This document shows positions 14,513 to 21,110 of a stretch of 26,224 nt of DNA, piece after piece. The stretch is from a virus, in the IMG/VR virus record IMGVR_UViG_3300029286_003708, positions 1-26,224 of that record; one strand, given 5' to 3'. Both the position numbers and the translations under genes were made by a program. Every line of letters starts with the position of its first letter. Position 1 is the first letter of the stretch. Below the pieces are notes generated by a model. That model did not search any database. It was not told the origin of the DNA and was given only the letters and a program-made list of their open reading frames with translations.

Positions 14513-16335
14513 ATCGCTGGGATTGGAGCATTCATTGCTTGAGCATCGTTTTGCGTCTTCAACATCTGTTGCATCATATTTTGTCTCATTGCCTCTGCTT
14601 CCATCGCTTTCTGTTCAGGCGTTTTATCGTATTGCCTTGGGTTTTCATTCAACAGGTCAAGGATAGTATCTTCAACAGCTTCCTTGTTTTTTGTAGAGTT
14701 CGGGTCATTCTTGATTCCGACTAGGGTTTCAACCTTGGACTTCTTATCAAACGATTCATTGGTTACATAGAACTCGATGAATGAATCAACACCCTTTAGC
14801 ATTTCTTTCTTCAGGTCAGGGAATCGCATATCATCCATCTTGGCCAGTTGAGCCATCACTTGTTCACGCACTTGTCCATATTTTTCTTCAGTTGGGTACA
14901 TTCCAGTTGCTTCTTTCATATCGGAAGCCCACTTGTTCATCGCATTATCAACAAGGAAATTGTCCACCTCGACTAATTGTCGTGGGTCTCCGATGATAGC
15001 GTTAAATTCTTGCTCATCCAGTTCATTCAAAATATCCTCGAAGTATCCATTCTGAAACAGCCCCACAATAAAGTGGTGCATTCGTTCACGAACAAAGTCA
15101 TAGGTAGTCTGTTGCGTTTGAGCATTGATAGACGCTTGGGTAGCAGAAGTAGAAGCTGGCATTTCTTCGCCAGTTCCTTGGGCGGTAACTCCTAATGTCA
15201 ATCGCATCAATTCGTATAGCTTGTCAACGTTGGCGATATATTCGGCCGTCTTGGTATCAACAACAAGTCTTTGGAAATCCTCATCTTGTGCCAAACTGAT
15301 AACGGCGTGGGTATCCAAATTGCTGATGTATTCTTGGGTCAATGAATTGGATTTTTCCCCAGCCTTATGAACGAATATTCCTTTCAAATCAAGAATATCC
15401 TTTTTGCGTTTGTTGTTGGTGTATTCGTTATAGTGTTCTGAAAGTCCGGACAATAGTTCAGCACATCCGAAAGCCAACCATCGGCCAGGTGCATCAAAGA
15501 AGTCGGCTTGTTCATATGGGTACATTTCTTCAACATCGCCTAACTTTATGGACATTCTCTTTGACTGCCTCTTGCGTTTGTATGGAGTTTTGAACCTATC
15601 CAACTCAACTTTAGGTTGCCAATCATTAGGCTTCTCGTTCTTTTTCCAATCAACTATTTCGTTATCCAAATACTTTATGCACACTTTGTGGACATCGGTT
15701 AATTTCTCCTCCAAAGTATCTTGTGTCCACCATTCAAATATTCTGAATTTTGTTTCTCCTTCTTCTTGCATCTTCTTCCAAAGGGCTTCAATATCTTCCC
15801 AAGCACCTTTCCAATCATCTTTATAAGACTGCATCTTTTCCCAAGAGTAATAACAGGCTTCGGCGTGGTCTCTCTCTTGTGGGTCTTTGATTGTGGCGTT
15901 AGTGGTGTAGTTTCTTAAATCAACTGTTTCGACCTTGCCATCAACACGCTTGGTCATAGAACTTCCAAACCAACACACATCGCCCAATACTTTATCAACG
16001 TATTTACCAAAAAAAGTCCTACCCAAGTGGGTATGGACTGCCATTTTAAATAAAGATAATACTCTTATTCCTCGTCCGTTCAAACTTCGGATGTTTAAAT
16101 CTTTCAGGTCAATATCAGAAGCCATTATGATAGTCCGATAAATAACCCATATCATCCGATAAAATATTCTTGTGAATCCACTGTCTTCTGTTTCTCCATT
16201 CTCAAACTTGGCGTTGTAAAGTCTATATGATTCCTCGATTACATCACGAAGATTATATGAAACGCCACCTCCAACCTCGATGGTCATATCTTCGTTGTTC
16301 TCTAGGAAAGTTTGAAAGTCTTTTGGTGTTTTCAT
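14509..16335 (-). CDS. Portal protein (608 aa)
   Basis: At 608 aa directly behind the large terminase gene (ATGA overlap), size and order identify the portal, the dodecameric ring through which DNA enters and leaves the head. Helix-rich and Trp/Tyr-containing wing and stem segments are seen, including 'GRWLAFGCAELLSGLSEHYN' (about 285 to 304), a phrase typical of portal stem helices, and a long polar C-terminus ('KAMEAEAMRQNMMQQM') like a barrel extension. No enzymatic motif. Its length is nearer that of short-tailed phage portals than the roughly 400 to 500 aa of lambda/HK97 types. Position makes the call firm even though the family is divergent. Confidence 0.85.
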   Translation of the reverse strand: MKTPKDFQTFLENNEDMTIEVGGGVSYNLRDVIEESYRLYNAKFENGETEDSGFTRIFYRMIWVIYRTIIMASDIDLKDLNIRSLNGRGIRVLSLFKMAVHTHLGRTFFGKYVDKVLGDVCWFGSSMTKRVDGKVETVDLRNYTTNATIKDPQERDHAEACYYSWEKMQSYKDDWKGAWEDIEALWKKMQEEGETKFRIFEWWTQDTLEEKLTDVHKVCIKYLDNEIVDWKKNEKPNDWQPKVELDRFKTPYKRKRQSKRMSIKLGDVEEMYPYEQADFFDAPGRWLAFGCAELLSGLSEHYNEYTNNKRKKDILDLKGIFVHKAGEKSNSLTQEYISNLDTHAVISLAQDEDFQRLVVDTKTAEYIANVDKLYELMRLTLGVTAQGTGEEMPASTSATQASINAQTQQTTYDFVRERMHHFIVGLFQNGYFEDILNELDEQEFNAIIGDPRQLVEVDNFLVDNAMNKWASDMKEATGMYPTEEKYGQVREQVMAQLAKMDDMRFPDLKKEMLKGVDSFIEFYVTNESFDKKSKVETLVGIKNDPNSTKNKEAVEDTILDLLNENPRQYDKTPEQKAMEAEAMRQNMMQQMLKTQNDAQAMNAPIPAI

Positions 16336-17666
16336 CTAAATGATGTTAATTTTGCTTGTTGTATTGGTTTCGCTACTGGTATTGGCGTTTCTTCAGGAGT
16401 AGTTGCCCAACCTCGAAGCATATCAGCACAATGGCTTGACCAATCGTGCTTCGGACTTTTTCGGAAGACTTTATTTTCTTCGTCATAGTCCTTATGGTAA
16501 TTTTTTAATGCTTTCAATGCTCTGTCGCATCTTGTTTTATCTATATAAAGCGTTTGTAGTCTGCCTCTTACCGCTTGGATTCCATCTTCAATCGGTAGCA
16601 TCGGAACGGCTGATTTGAGTGTTCCATCTTTTTTCTTGATGGTTTCAAATGTTATTCCTAAATCCTTGGCGGTTTCCAACCTCGACCTACCAGTTCCTAA
16701 TTCTCGAACAACTATATCGTGAGGTGCGTAATGTTTACCAAAAATATAATTCTTCTTTCCGAGTTCTTGAATATAATATGTTAATCCTTCTCCACTTTCT
16801 TCCAGGTAATCAAAGAATCTCCATTGCAATCCGTGCTTCTGAAAAAATCCTACTGATGTTGAATCATCTATTCCCAAGTCCCACCAGGTATGAACCAATA
16901 AATTTGGGTCATATGGAACATCGGTAATCTTTCCATCCTTTTCCATCTGCTCAACAATCTTTCCATAGAAACTTCCAACCAACGCCGCTGAAAAACTGTT
17001 GTAGTATTCCTGCTGGAATATTCCATCATCTCCGTTCTTGGCTATAATCTCTTTTCTTTCCTGCTCCAACACTTCCGTCTTAATCGCTCCTGTATCATCG
17101 ACAGTCAGGTTTGAAACAAACCAATGTTCAGGGTCAGTCAGTGCGTAATCCAGTAATTCCTTGGCGTGATTTTCGCCTCTTGGCGTGAAATTGAATATCG
17201 CCCATCCTTCGTTCTCCGCTAGAATTGGTCTAATATAGTCCCAAGCTCTAGGGTCTTGCAATGAATATTCTGAAAATATAACCCCTCTTGGATTTGTTCC
17301 AACTATCGTATCAATGTTGTCCGAACCGACTACTTGAAACGTGCTACCGTTTTTAAATTCAATGAACATTTCATTCCCAACTGTTCTCAATCTTGTTTCC
17401 TTTGGCAGATGGTCAAGAAATCTCATTCCTTGCTTATCTGCTCCATTCCACAAAATCTTTTTTCCTTGGTTGTATGTTGGGAATATATAAAAATATGCTC
17501 CTACTGTCTCATAAACTTCTCTAGCGATTATGTTAATGTCTGTCTTTTCCTTTCCTGCTCGTCTATGCCAAACTTGAATTATCCTTTTATACCCTTCATC
17601 AATCTTGTCGAAAATTACCTGTTGGTAAGTTCTGGCTTCGTATTTATGGGGTATCGTTATTTCCAT
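16332..17666 (-). CDS. terL: Terminase large subunit (444 aa)
   Basis: The packaging ATPase/nuclease. The Walker A variant is WHRRAGKEKT (33..42), the 'RRAGK' type. Walker B with its catalytic acid is GVIFSEY (128..134, E133), and a coupling motif follows at 'WAIFNFTPRG' (155..164). The C-terminal RNase H-like nuclease has the first Asp in HTWWDLGIDDS (D263), acidic residues near 286 to 290, and a final DWSSHCADMLRG (D408, D415). All key residues are present, so it should be active. It overlaps the small subunit by 23 nt and portal by ATGA. It would cut concatemers and pump DNA into the procapsid. Length is usual for the family. Confidence 0.93.
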   Translation of the reverse strand: MEITIPHKYEARTYQQVIFDKIDEGYKRIIQVWHRRAGKEKTDINIIAREVYETVGAYFYIFPTYNQGKKILWNGADKQGMRFLDHLPKETRLRTVGNEMFIEFKNGSTFQVVGSDNIDTIVGTNPRGVIFSEYSLQDPRAWDYIRPILAENEGWAIFNFTPRGENHAKELLDYALTDPEHWFVSNLTVDDTGAIKTEVLEQERKEIIAKNGDDGIFQQEYYNSFSAALVGSFYGKIVEQMEKDGKITDVPYDPNLLVHTWWDLGIDDSTSVGFFQKHGLQWRFFDYLEESGEGLTYYIQELGKKNYIFGKHYAPHDIVVRELGTGRSRLETAKDLGITFETIKKKDGTLKSAVPMLPIEDGIQAVRGRLQTLYIDKTRCDRALKALKNYHKDYDEENKVFRKSPKHDWSSHCADMLRGWATTPEETPIPVAKPIQQAKLTSFR

Positions 17667-18204
17667 TTTTGCGAATTACATTAACTATCAATGGATTTTC
17701 TTTATCTCCTGTGAGTTGAGTTTGGTTCTGGTCTTTCCAGTTGTAATTATTCTTTAGGTTAAAAATCACTCCTGCTACATTATTTCCAAACAAGCATTCT
17801 TCGGCGTGATTCTCGCATTTTTGCTTGGCCTTTTTTAGGGTGTTACTAAATTCGTCTTTTTCTTCATACTCGCACAATACTTTTCTACTTGTGTCAAGAG
17901 CTAAAGCTAGTCCTGTAACAGTAAATGGTTTTATCTGAACCTTCTTCTTTACTGGCTTTTTTTTAAATTTACCTGTTGTATCGAATGTCCTATTTCCATC
18001 CTCATCCCTATCATCTTCATCAAACCATTTATCTTCAAAGCAACTATCAAAGTACTCGTCTATCTTTTTTTGTAATTCTTCGACTGTTTTGAATTTGAGT
18101 GGCCTTCCGACATTACTTTCATTTTCTTCAGGCAATTTTGAATCTTCAGTTGGTGTAACTGGCTCTTGGTTAGTATTTGTTTCTTGGGAAGTTTCATTTT
18201 CCAC
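17644..18204 (-). CDS. terS: Terminase small subunit (186 aa)
   Basis: The start is a GTG (18204..18202) overlapping the stop of the 87-aa gene (TAGTG). An acidic, disordered N-terminus (to about residue 30) is followed by 'NVGRPLKFKTVEELQKKI', then 'PFTVTGLALALDTSRKVLCE' as the helix-turn-helix-like DNA-recognition region (about 112 to 131), and 'NNVAGVIFNLKNNYNWKD' as the conserved C-terminal block seen in phage small terminases. It would bind the packaging start site and recruit the large subunit. The HNH gene upstream fits the common HNH-terminase neighbourhood. Family call is strong, recognition site unknown. Confidence 0.88.
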   Translation of the reverse strand: MENETSQETNTNQEPVTPTEDSKLPEENESNVGRPLKFKTVEELQKKIDEYFDSCFEDKWFDEDDRDEDGNRTFDTTGKFKKKPVKKKVQIKPFTVTGLALALDTSRKVLCEYEEKDEFSNTLKKAKQKCENHAEECLFGNNVAGVIFNLKNNYNWKDQNQTQLTGDKENPLIVNVIRKNGNNDTP

Positions 18205-18467
18205 TATTTTTTGAAATGCTTTAACTGTATCTTTTTAATAGGGAATGGTTCTTTGGCCTTCTTGCACTTCTTGATGAAATCCCTTTCCTTATAATTTGGT
18301 CTGCCTATTTTTAAAACTATTTCGATACTATTGTTCCTTTTATCAATTTTGCCTTTATAAACCCTTCTTGTGGCGGTTATGACTGATTTTTCGCTTAAAT
18401 ACTTGGTGGCCTGTCTAGCCTCCGTGTTTATGAGTAGTTCGACTGTTTTTCCAATGTCGTTTTTCAT
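18204..18467 (-). CDS. Small basic protein upstream of terminase (87 aa)
   Basis: The 87-aa protein is basic, with 'SVITATRRVYKGKIDKRNNS' in the middle and a Lys-rich end (PIKKIQLKHFKK). It has no Cys motif. It begins MKNDIGKTVELLINTE at an ATG that overlaps the stop of the 66-aa gene (ATGA) and has the best Shine-Dalgarno sequence in the window. Its basic charge and place next to the small terminase suggest a nucleic-acid-binding helper for packaging, but I recognise no family. Confidence 0.6.
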   Translation of the reverse strand: MKNDIGKTVELLINTEARQATKYLSEKSVITATRRVYKGKIDKRNNSIEIVLKIGRPNYKERDFIKKCKKAKEPFPIKKIQLKHFKK

Positions 18468-18664
18468 AATTCCACCTCCTTTTCCAAAAATACCCTTCTT
18501 TTAACTTCTCCTTTTTCTATGCGTCTGATTGCTTTTGCTATTTCCTCGACCTCAAACTTCATTTCGTGCCATAAATATCTTTCTTCCTCTGAATTGAATG
18601 GAAGAAGTAGCCGCATTGCCTTTTCTTTTTCCCTCATTCTGGATTCTAATTGCGTTTTGTTCAT
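18464..18664 (-). CDS. First late-operon gene, small helical protein (66 aa)
   Basis: A 66-aa Glu/Lys/Arg-rich, probably all-helical protein (MNKTQLESRMREKEKAMRLL, then 'EEERYLWHEMKFEVEEIAKA'). It is the first open frame after the promoter/terminator region, and its ATG (18664..18662) lies at the 3' edge of a highly self-complementary leader. There is no Shine-Dalgarno before it, unlike the next gene, so it may be expressed weakly or serve mainly to couple translation into the 87-aa gene. A different frame over the same bases (from a TTG at 18743) is open but has no support. No family recognised. Confidence 0.55.
   Translation of the reverse strand: MNKTQLESRMREKEKAMRLLLPFNSEEERYLWHEMKFEVEEIAKAIRRIEKGEVKRRVFLEKEVEL
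18473..18481 (-). promoter_or_regulatory. Strong Shine-Dalgarno AAGGAGGTG
   Basis: AAGGAGGTG on the minus strand, with GGAGG 7 nt before the ATG of the 87-aa gene. It is also codons of the 66-aa gene. It stands out because nearly all other starts in this window lack a recognisable Shine-Dalgarno sequence, so it sets this gene apart in translation strength. Confidence 0.7.
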
Positions 18665-18753
18665 CAGGCGGATTTGAATAGATACGAGTGGAAAAAATAT
18701 CGCATATAGCGTATCCGCCTTTCGCTAGTTGGGTTGCATTCAACTACGCCTGA
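18662..18753 (-). promoter_or_regulatory. Structured leader with mutually exclusive stems before the late genes
   Basis: Four complementary pairs lie in 92 nt: TCAGGCG (18664..18670) with CGCCTGA (18747..18753); AGGCGGAT (18666..18673) with ATCCGCCT (18713..18720); GATACG (18681..18686) with CGTATC (18710..18715); and TAGTTG (18726..18731) with CAACTA (18741..18746). The first two compete for the same CGCCT next to the ATG of the 66-aa gene, and the third shares bases with the second, so the RNA can take alternative folds. It lies directly behind the terminator. It may control translation or terminator readthrough; a ligand is not indicated. Confidence 0.55.
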
Positions 18754-18790
18754 AAAACAAAAAAGACACCAAACATTTAAGTTGGCGTCT
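18753..18790 (-). terminator. Intrinsic terminator between early and late genes, with a competing hairpin
   Basis: On the minus strand the arms AGACGCCAA (18790..18782) and TTGGTGTCT (18772..18764) form a 9-bp stem with one G-U pair and a 9-nt loop, followed at once by TTTTTGTTTTT. Upstream, GTCTC (18805..18801) can pair with GAGAC (18791..18787), which uses the first bases of the terminator arm and so would act as an antiterminator. It lies downstream of the 52-aa gene and before the packaging genes, where it would end early transcripts and short RNAs from the local promoter. Confidence 0.8.
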
Positions 18791-18820
18791 CGTACGGTTT
18801 GAGACTATTTGATTACTTTA

Positions 18821-18849
18821 AGTCTAGCATACTTTTAGTTTTCTGTCAA
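18821..18849 (-). promoter_or_regulatory. Late promoter, sigma70 type with extended -10
   Basis: Minus-strand TTGACA (18849..18844) and TAGACT (18826..18821) are separated by exactly 17 nt, with TG one base before the -10. The -35 is a perfect consensus; the -10 matches 4 of 6, compensated by the TGn extension. The expected RNA start is near 18814. It overlaps the last codons of the 52-aa gene. It is the best promoter match I found in the window and lies at the early/late junction, about 25 nt upstream of the terminator hairpin. Confidence 0.75.
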
Positions 18850-18993
18850 ATTTACCTCCGTAACCACATCGCAATTTTTACAAATCAACCCATCCTTAAC
18901 ATAAACAACTAATTTGCCTTTAAACCCTGACTCTTTTAATTGCATAATCGTCTCAAGTATTTTATCTAATTCTTTATCTTGTGGGTCTATCAT
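18835..18993 (-). CDS. 52-aa protein, last early gene, overlaps the late promoter
   Basis: I translated ATG (18993..18991) to TAA (18837..18835): 52 aa starting MIDPQDKELDKILETIMQLK, with a helical first half and a strand-rich second half ending 'LVVYVKDGLICKNCDVVTEV'. A CKNC pair at residues 38 to 41 could bind metal if it dimerises or pairs with another protein. Its ATG overlaps the stop of the 59-aa gene (ATGA). The position, immediately upstream of a promoter-plus-terminator leading to the late genes, is that of the Q antiterminator gene in lambdoid phages, but no sequence similarity to Q is visible. Confidence 0.6.
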   Translation of the reverse strand: MIDPQDKELDKILETIMQLKESGFKGKLVVYVKDGLICKNCDVVTEVNLTEN

Positions 18994-19169
18994 ATTTGTA
19001 TTTTTATATCACTCTTTTTCATTATTACCGCCATTTTTAATTTCCTTATGCAAGCCGTATGATATGGCTTTGGCTTCTCCAAATCATCAGCAATAATGTA
19101 AAATTTGATTACGCCATTGGATTTGCCACACCATCGACACTTCTCTTTTTTTGGTCTTTGCATACACAT
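18990..19169 (-). CDS. 59-aa zinc-finger-like protein upstream of the late switch
   Basis: ATG (19169..19167) to TGA (18992..18990) gives 59 aa starting MCMQRPKKEKCRWCGKSNG. Cys11-x2-Cys14 and His37-x2-Cys40 (HTAC) make a plausible single zinc site, and the ends are basic (IRKLKMAVIMKKSDIKIQI). This looks like a small nucleic-acid- or polymerase-binding protein. The ATG at codon 3 is an alternative start. It is coupled to the 52-aa gene by ATGA and follows the HNH gene by 127 nt. No family is recognised. Confidence 0.6.
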   Translation of the reverse strand: MCMQRPKKEKCRWCGKSNGVIKFYIIADDLEKPKPYHTACIRKLKMAVIMKKSDIKIQI

Positions 19170-19296
19170 ATTATTTCTTTAAAGGGAAATTGAAAGGATA
19201 AACACGCTTCGTTTGAGAACCTTCAGCAATGGTGCAGTTCTCCTTCAAATAAACTAGGCCTCTCCATAGCCCGCCCCACTTTAAGAGCGTTTCCTT

Positions 19297-19680
19297 TCAA
19301 CAACCCTCTAAAGAAACAAGTTCGTGGTACTCCTTTTCGTAATCAATTCTCTTTCTAGTGATAGCTATTTCTCTCAAATAATCCATCTTGCCAGGATATA
19401 AATTATTTAATTTTTCTTTCATCAAATCCGTTCCTGAACCGTGAAAACTTATCTTTCCAAATCTATGACAGTGGACGCATAAACTTATTATGTTGCAGTC
19501 CTGATTGGCCATTTGAGGATAAGCACCGACTGTCAGTAAATGATGTGCGTCAATTTTACAATAAGATTTTCCACAAATTTCGCAATAAGGAAAGTTTAAT
19601 CGGTGTTGTCTTTTGGCTTCTTCACTTCCTTTATCCCGCCAATATGTTTTTCCTTTTACTTTTGGTGTTTTCTTTTTCAT
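19297..19680 (-). CDS. HNH endonuclease (127 aa)
   Basis: A compact HNH protein: CEIC (33..36), 'KIDAHHLLTVGAYP' (42..55, with HH at 46 and 47), N63, and 'LCVHCHRFGK' (67..76) giving the second Cys pair and last His. The zinc-stabilised beta-beta-alpha-metal core is complete. HNH genes just before terminase genes are common in phages, where some assist terminase cleavage; recombination nucleases of the NinG type are another possibility. Its ATG overlaps the end of the methyltransferase gene (ATGA), so the two are made together. A 41-codon open stretch continues in the same frame after its TGA. Confidence 0.85.
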   Translation of the reverse strand: MKKKTPKVKGKTYWRDKGSEEAKRQHRLNFPYCEICGKSYCKIDAHHLLTVGAYPQMANQDCNIISLCVHCHRFGKISFHGSGTDLMKEKLNNLYPGKMDYLREIAITRKRIDYEKEYHELVSLEGC

Positions 19681-20306
19681 AATAGTTTCTTTTGTTTTTC
19701 TATTGGATTGATTGCGTATTCCAGTATTTGTTTTCCAATTTCGGGTTCTACGCAGTTTCTTAATGCTAGTCTTTTGTCGATGCCATTGTAATCTTTTAAA
19801 CTCAAACCTTTTCGCTTTTCCAAAACATCAATCGTTCCATTATGTTCCCTACAACCATTGCTTATGTCTGGTACATAAAAGTTCATCCAAAATAAATGAC
19901 TGCCTATTTGTTGTGCTGGAATCAATGGTTTATACCAAGGCAATACATTTTCCACCACATACTTTCCTTTGAAATATCCTTGTAAGAATATAATTTCCTC
20001 ATATAGCTTCATATTCGGGAAAATCGGTTTGTGAACGCCTTTTTCTTTCCCATATTCTGAACAGGCTATAGCATATCTAGCCCTTGAATGAGTCGGACAA
20101 GGTGGAGAACTCCAAATGAAATCAAATTCTTCATAATGTTCTAAAAGGTACTTGTGAGCATCGGCGACAATCACTTTGTCGTTTGGGAAGAAATCAGCAT
20201 ATATCTTTGCAATTTCAGCCTTGTTTTCAATGGCTGTAATTTGATGCTCATTTCCCCACATTTTACGATTCCCACCGATTCCACAATACAAATTCAAAAT
20301 TTTCAT
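19677..20306 (-). CDS. Compact DNA cytosine-C5 methyltransferase (209 aa)
   Basis: Motif I is LNLYCGIGG (4..12), motif IV SSPPCPTHSRAR (66..77) with catalytic Cys70, and motif VI YVVENV (116..121) with E119. The 'GSHLFWMNFYVPD' block (about 135 to 147) and C-terminal 'LRNCVEPEIGKQILEYA' (motifs IX to X) follow phage Dcm-like enzymes. The target-recognition part between them is only about 40 residues, so the recognition site is probably short. At 209 aa it is far below the usual 330 to 400 for bacterial enzymes, but all catalytic motifs are there. It would methylate phage DNA against host restriction or regulate it. ATGA overlaps both neighbours. Confidence 0.88.
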   Translation of the reverse strand: MKILNLYCGIGGNRKMWGNEHQITAIENKAEIAKIYADFFPNDKVIVADAHKYLLEHYEEFDFIWSSPPCPTHSRARYAIACSEYGKEKGVHKPIFPNMKLYEEIIFLQGYFKGKYVVENVLPWYKPLIPAQQIGSHLFWMNFYVPDISNGCREHNGTIDVLEKRKGLSLKDYNGIDKRLALRNCVEPEIGKQILEYAINPIEKQKKLL

Positions 20307-20554
20307 TTTTTTCTTAATATTTCTTCGTTTTCTTTTGCCATTTGGTCTCTATTTTCTTTTTTTTCACAAAACTTACAATAAACCTTACATTTCCCACTAG
20401 CATCCCCGCCAAACTTTTCCCCACAAAACAAACATAGACAGACGGTTTTCAGTGGCTTATCGTCTTTATTTATCCTAAAAACAGTATTGTTTTTGATGGC
20501 GTAATTTGACGTTCCTTCGACACGCCTAACGTTGTTGGCAGATTTCTCTTGCAT
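20303..20554 (-). CDS. Zinc-ribbon protein (83 aa)
   Basis: An 83-aa protein with two Cys pairs, CLFC at 41..44 and CKFC near 60..63, plus additional Cys residues at 39 and 56, enough for one or two zinc sites. The C-terminus is a charged helix ('KENRDQMAKENEEILRKK'). It overlaps the previous zinc-ribbon gene by 29 nt and the methyltransferase by ATGA. The first part (MQEKSANNVRRVEGTSNYAI) is less conserved-looking. Small zinc-ribbon proteins of early phage operons often bind host polymerase or nucleic acid; the role here is unknown. Confidence 0.6.
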   Translation of the reverse strand: MQEKSANNVRRVEGTSNYAIKNNTVFRINKDDKPLKTVCLCLFCGEKFGGDASGKCKVYCKFCEKKENRDQMAKENEEILRKK

Positions 20555-20711
20555 AAAAATTGACTAAATTTATTGCTCTTGTTAGGTCTATCCTCTTTTT
20601 TTCGATTGAATCGAAGTGTCTTTTTTCCAGTTTTTCGTCCAGGCATTTTATGCAGATATGCCCGACATTATCCATAACATCCGCTTCTTTTTTGCATTTG
20701 TAGCAAATCAT
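20526..20711 (-). CDS. Zinc-ribbon protein (61 aa)
   Basis: MICYKCKKEADVMDNVGHIC begins a 61-aa protein with CYKC (3..6) and CIKC (20..23), a textbook spacing for a four-Cys zinc ribbon, followed by an amphipathic helix. The A/T-rich leader has no Shine-Dalgarno. It overlaps the next gene by 29 nt. No enzymatic motif. Likely a small nucleic-acid- or protein-binding factor; the family is not recognised. Confidence 0.65.
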   Translation of the reverse strand: MICYKCKKEADVMDNVGHICIKCLDEKLEKRHFDSIEKKRIDLTRAINLVNFYAREICQQR

Positions 20712-20720
20712 ATATTTTAT

Positions 20721-21110
20721 TTAATTATTATTTACTTGCATCAATCTTTTTTCGGCGGTAGATAGTAATTCCCTACTGGCCTTGCATTCATCTTCGCCTT
20801 TGCCTGAAAGAAAATTTTTCAGTCCACCGATTATTCCTTTTAACGCTGTTTCTCGGCTAGTATTGAGTAGCCCTCCAAATCCCATTCCTGGCACTTCCTT
20901 AAATCTATTGGTTACTGGCGGTCTTTTATCAGGATAGGCTTCATAGTATTTGGAGATGGTCAAAATATCGCAGATATTATTTACTTTCACTGGACTTCCA
21001 TCAATCATAATGATTTCATCAGCTCTTTTATCCAGCAATTCATTCTGTTTTTCAGCAGTTAATAAATAATGGATTTTTGAATATGTGATTATTGCGTGGG
21101 TATAGTTCAT
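20721..21110 (-). CDS. Unknown early protein (129 aa)
   Basis: The 129-aa protein starts MNYTHAIITYSKIHYLLTAE and contains 'EIIMIDGSPVKVNNICDILT' (about 32 to 51), which resembles a small beta-hairpin followed by a helix, and a Gly-rich 'VPGMGFGGLLNTS' segment that may be a loop. The last third is helical and charged. No Cys-metal motif and no known catalytic signature. It overlaps the zincin gene by ATGA and precedes the zinc-ribbon pair by 9 nt, so it belongs to the early operon. Confidence 0.5.
   Translation of the reverse strand: MNYTHAIITYSKIHYLLTAEKQNELLDKRADEIIMIDGSPVKVNNICDILTISKYYEAYPDKRPPVTNRFKEVPGMGFGGLLNTSRETALKGIIGGLKNFLSGKGEDECKASRELLSTAEKRLMQVNNN

Noticed and set aside
18552-18743. 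63-codon minus-strand open frame from a TTG through the late leader
   Set aside because: It overlaps the 66-aa gene in another frame, begins inside the structured leader with no ribosome site, and has no recognisable protein pattern; its openness is explained by chance and the leader repeats.
18662-18753. tRNA-like cloverleaf
   Set aside because: A 7-bp outer stem, a following TA, and a TTCAAATC word looked like a tRNA, but the T-arm stem cannot form, the anticodon arm is missing and stem spacing is wrong.
19297-19299. TGA read as an amino acid (altered code)
   Set aside because: TGA ends many genes here in ATGA overlaps and no conserved domain continues through one, so a standard code fits better.
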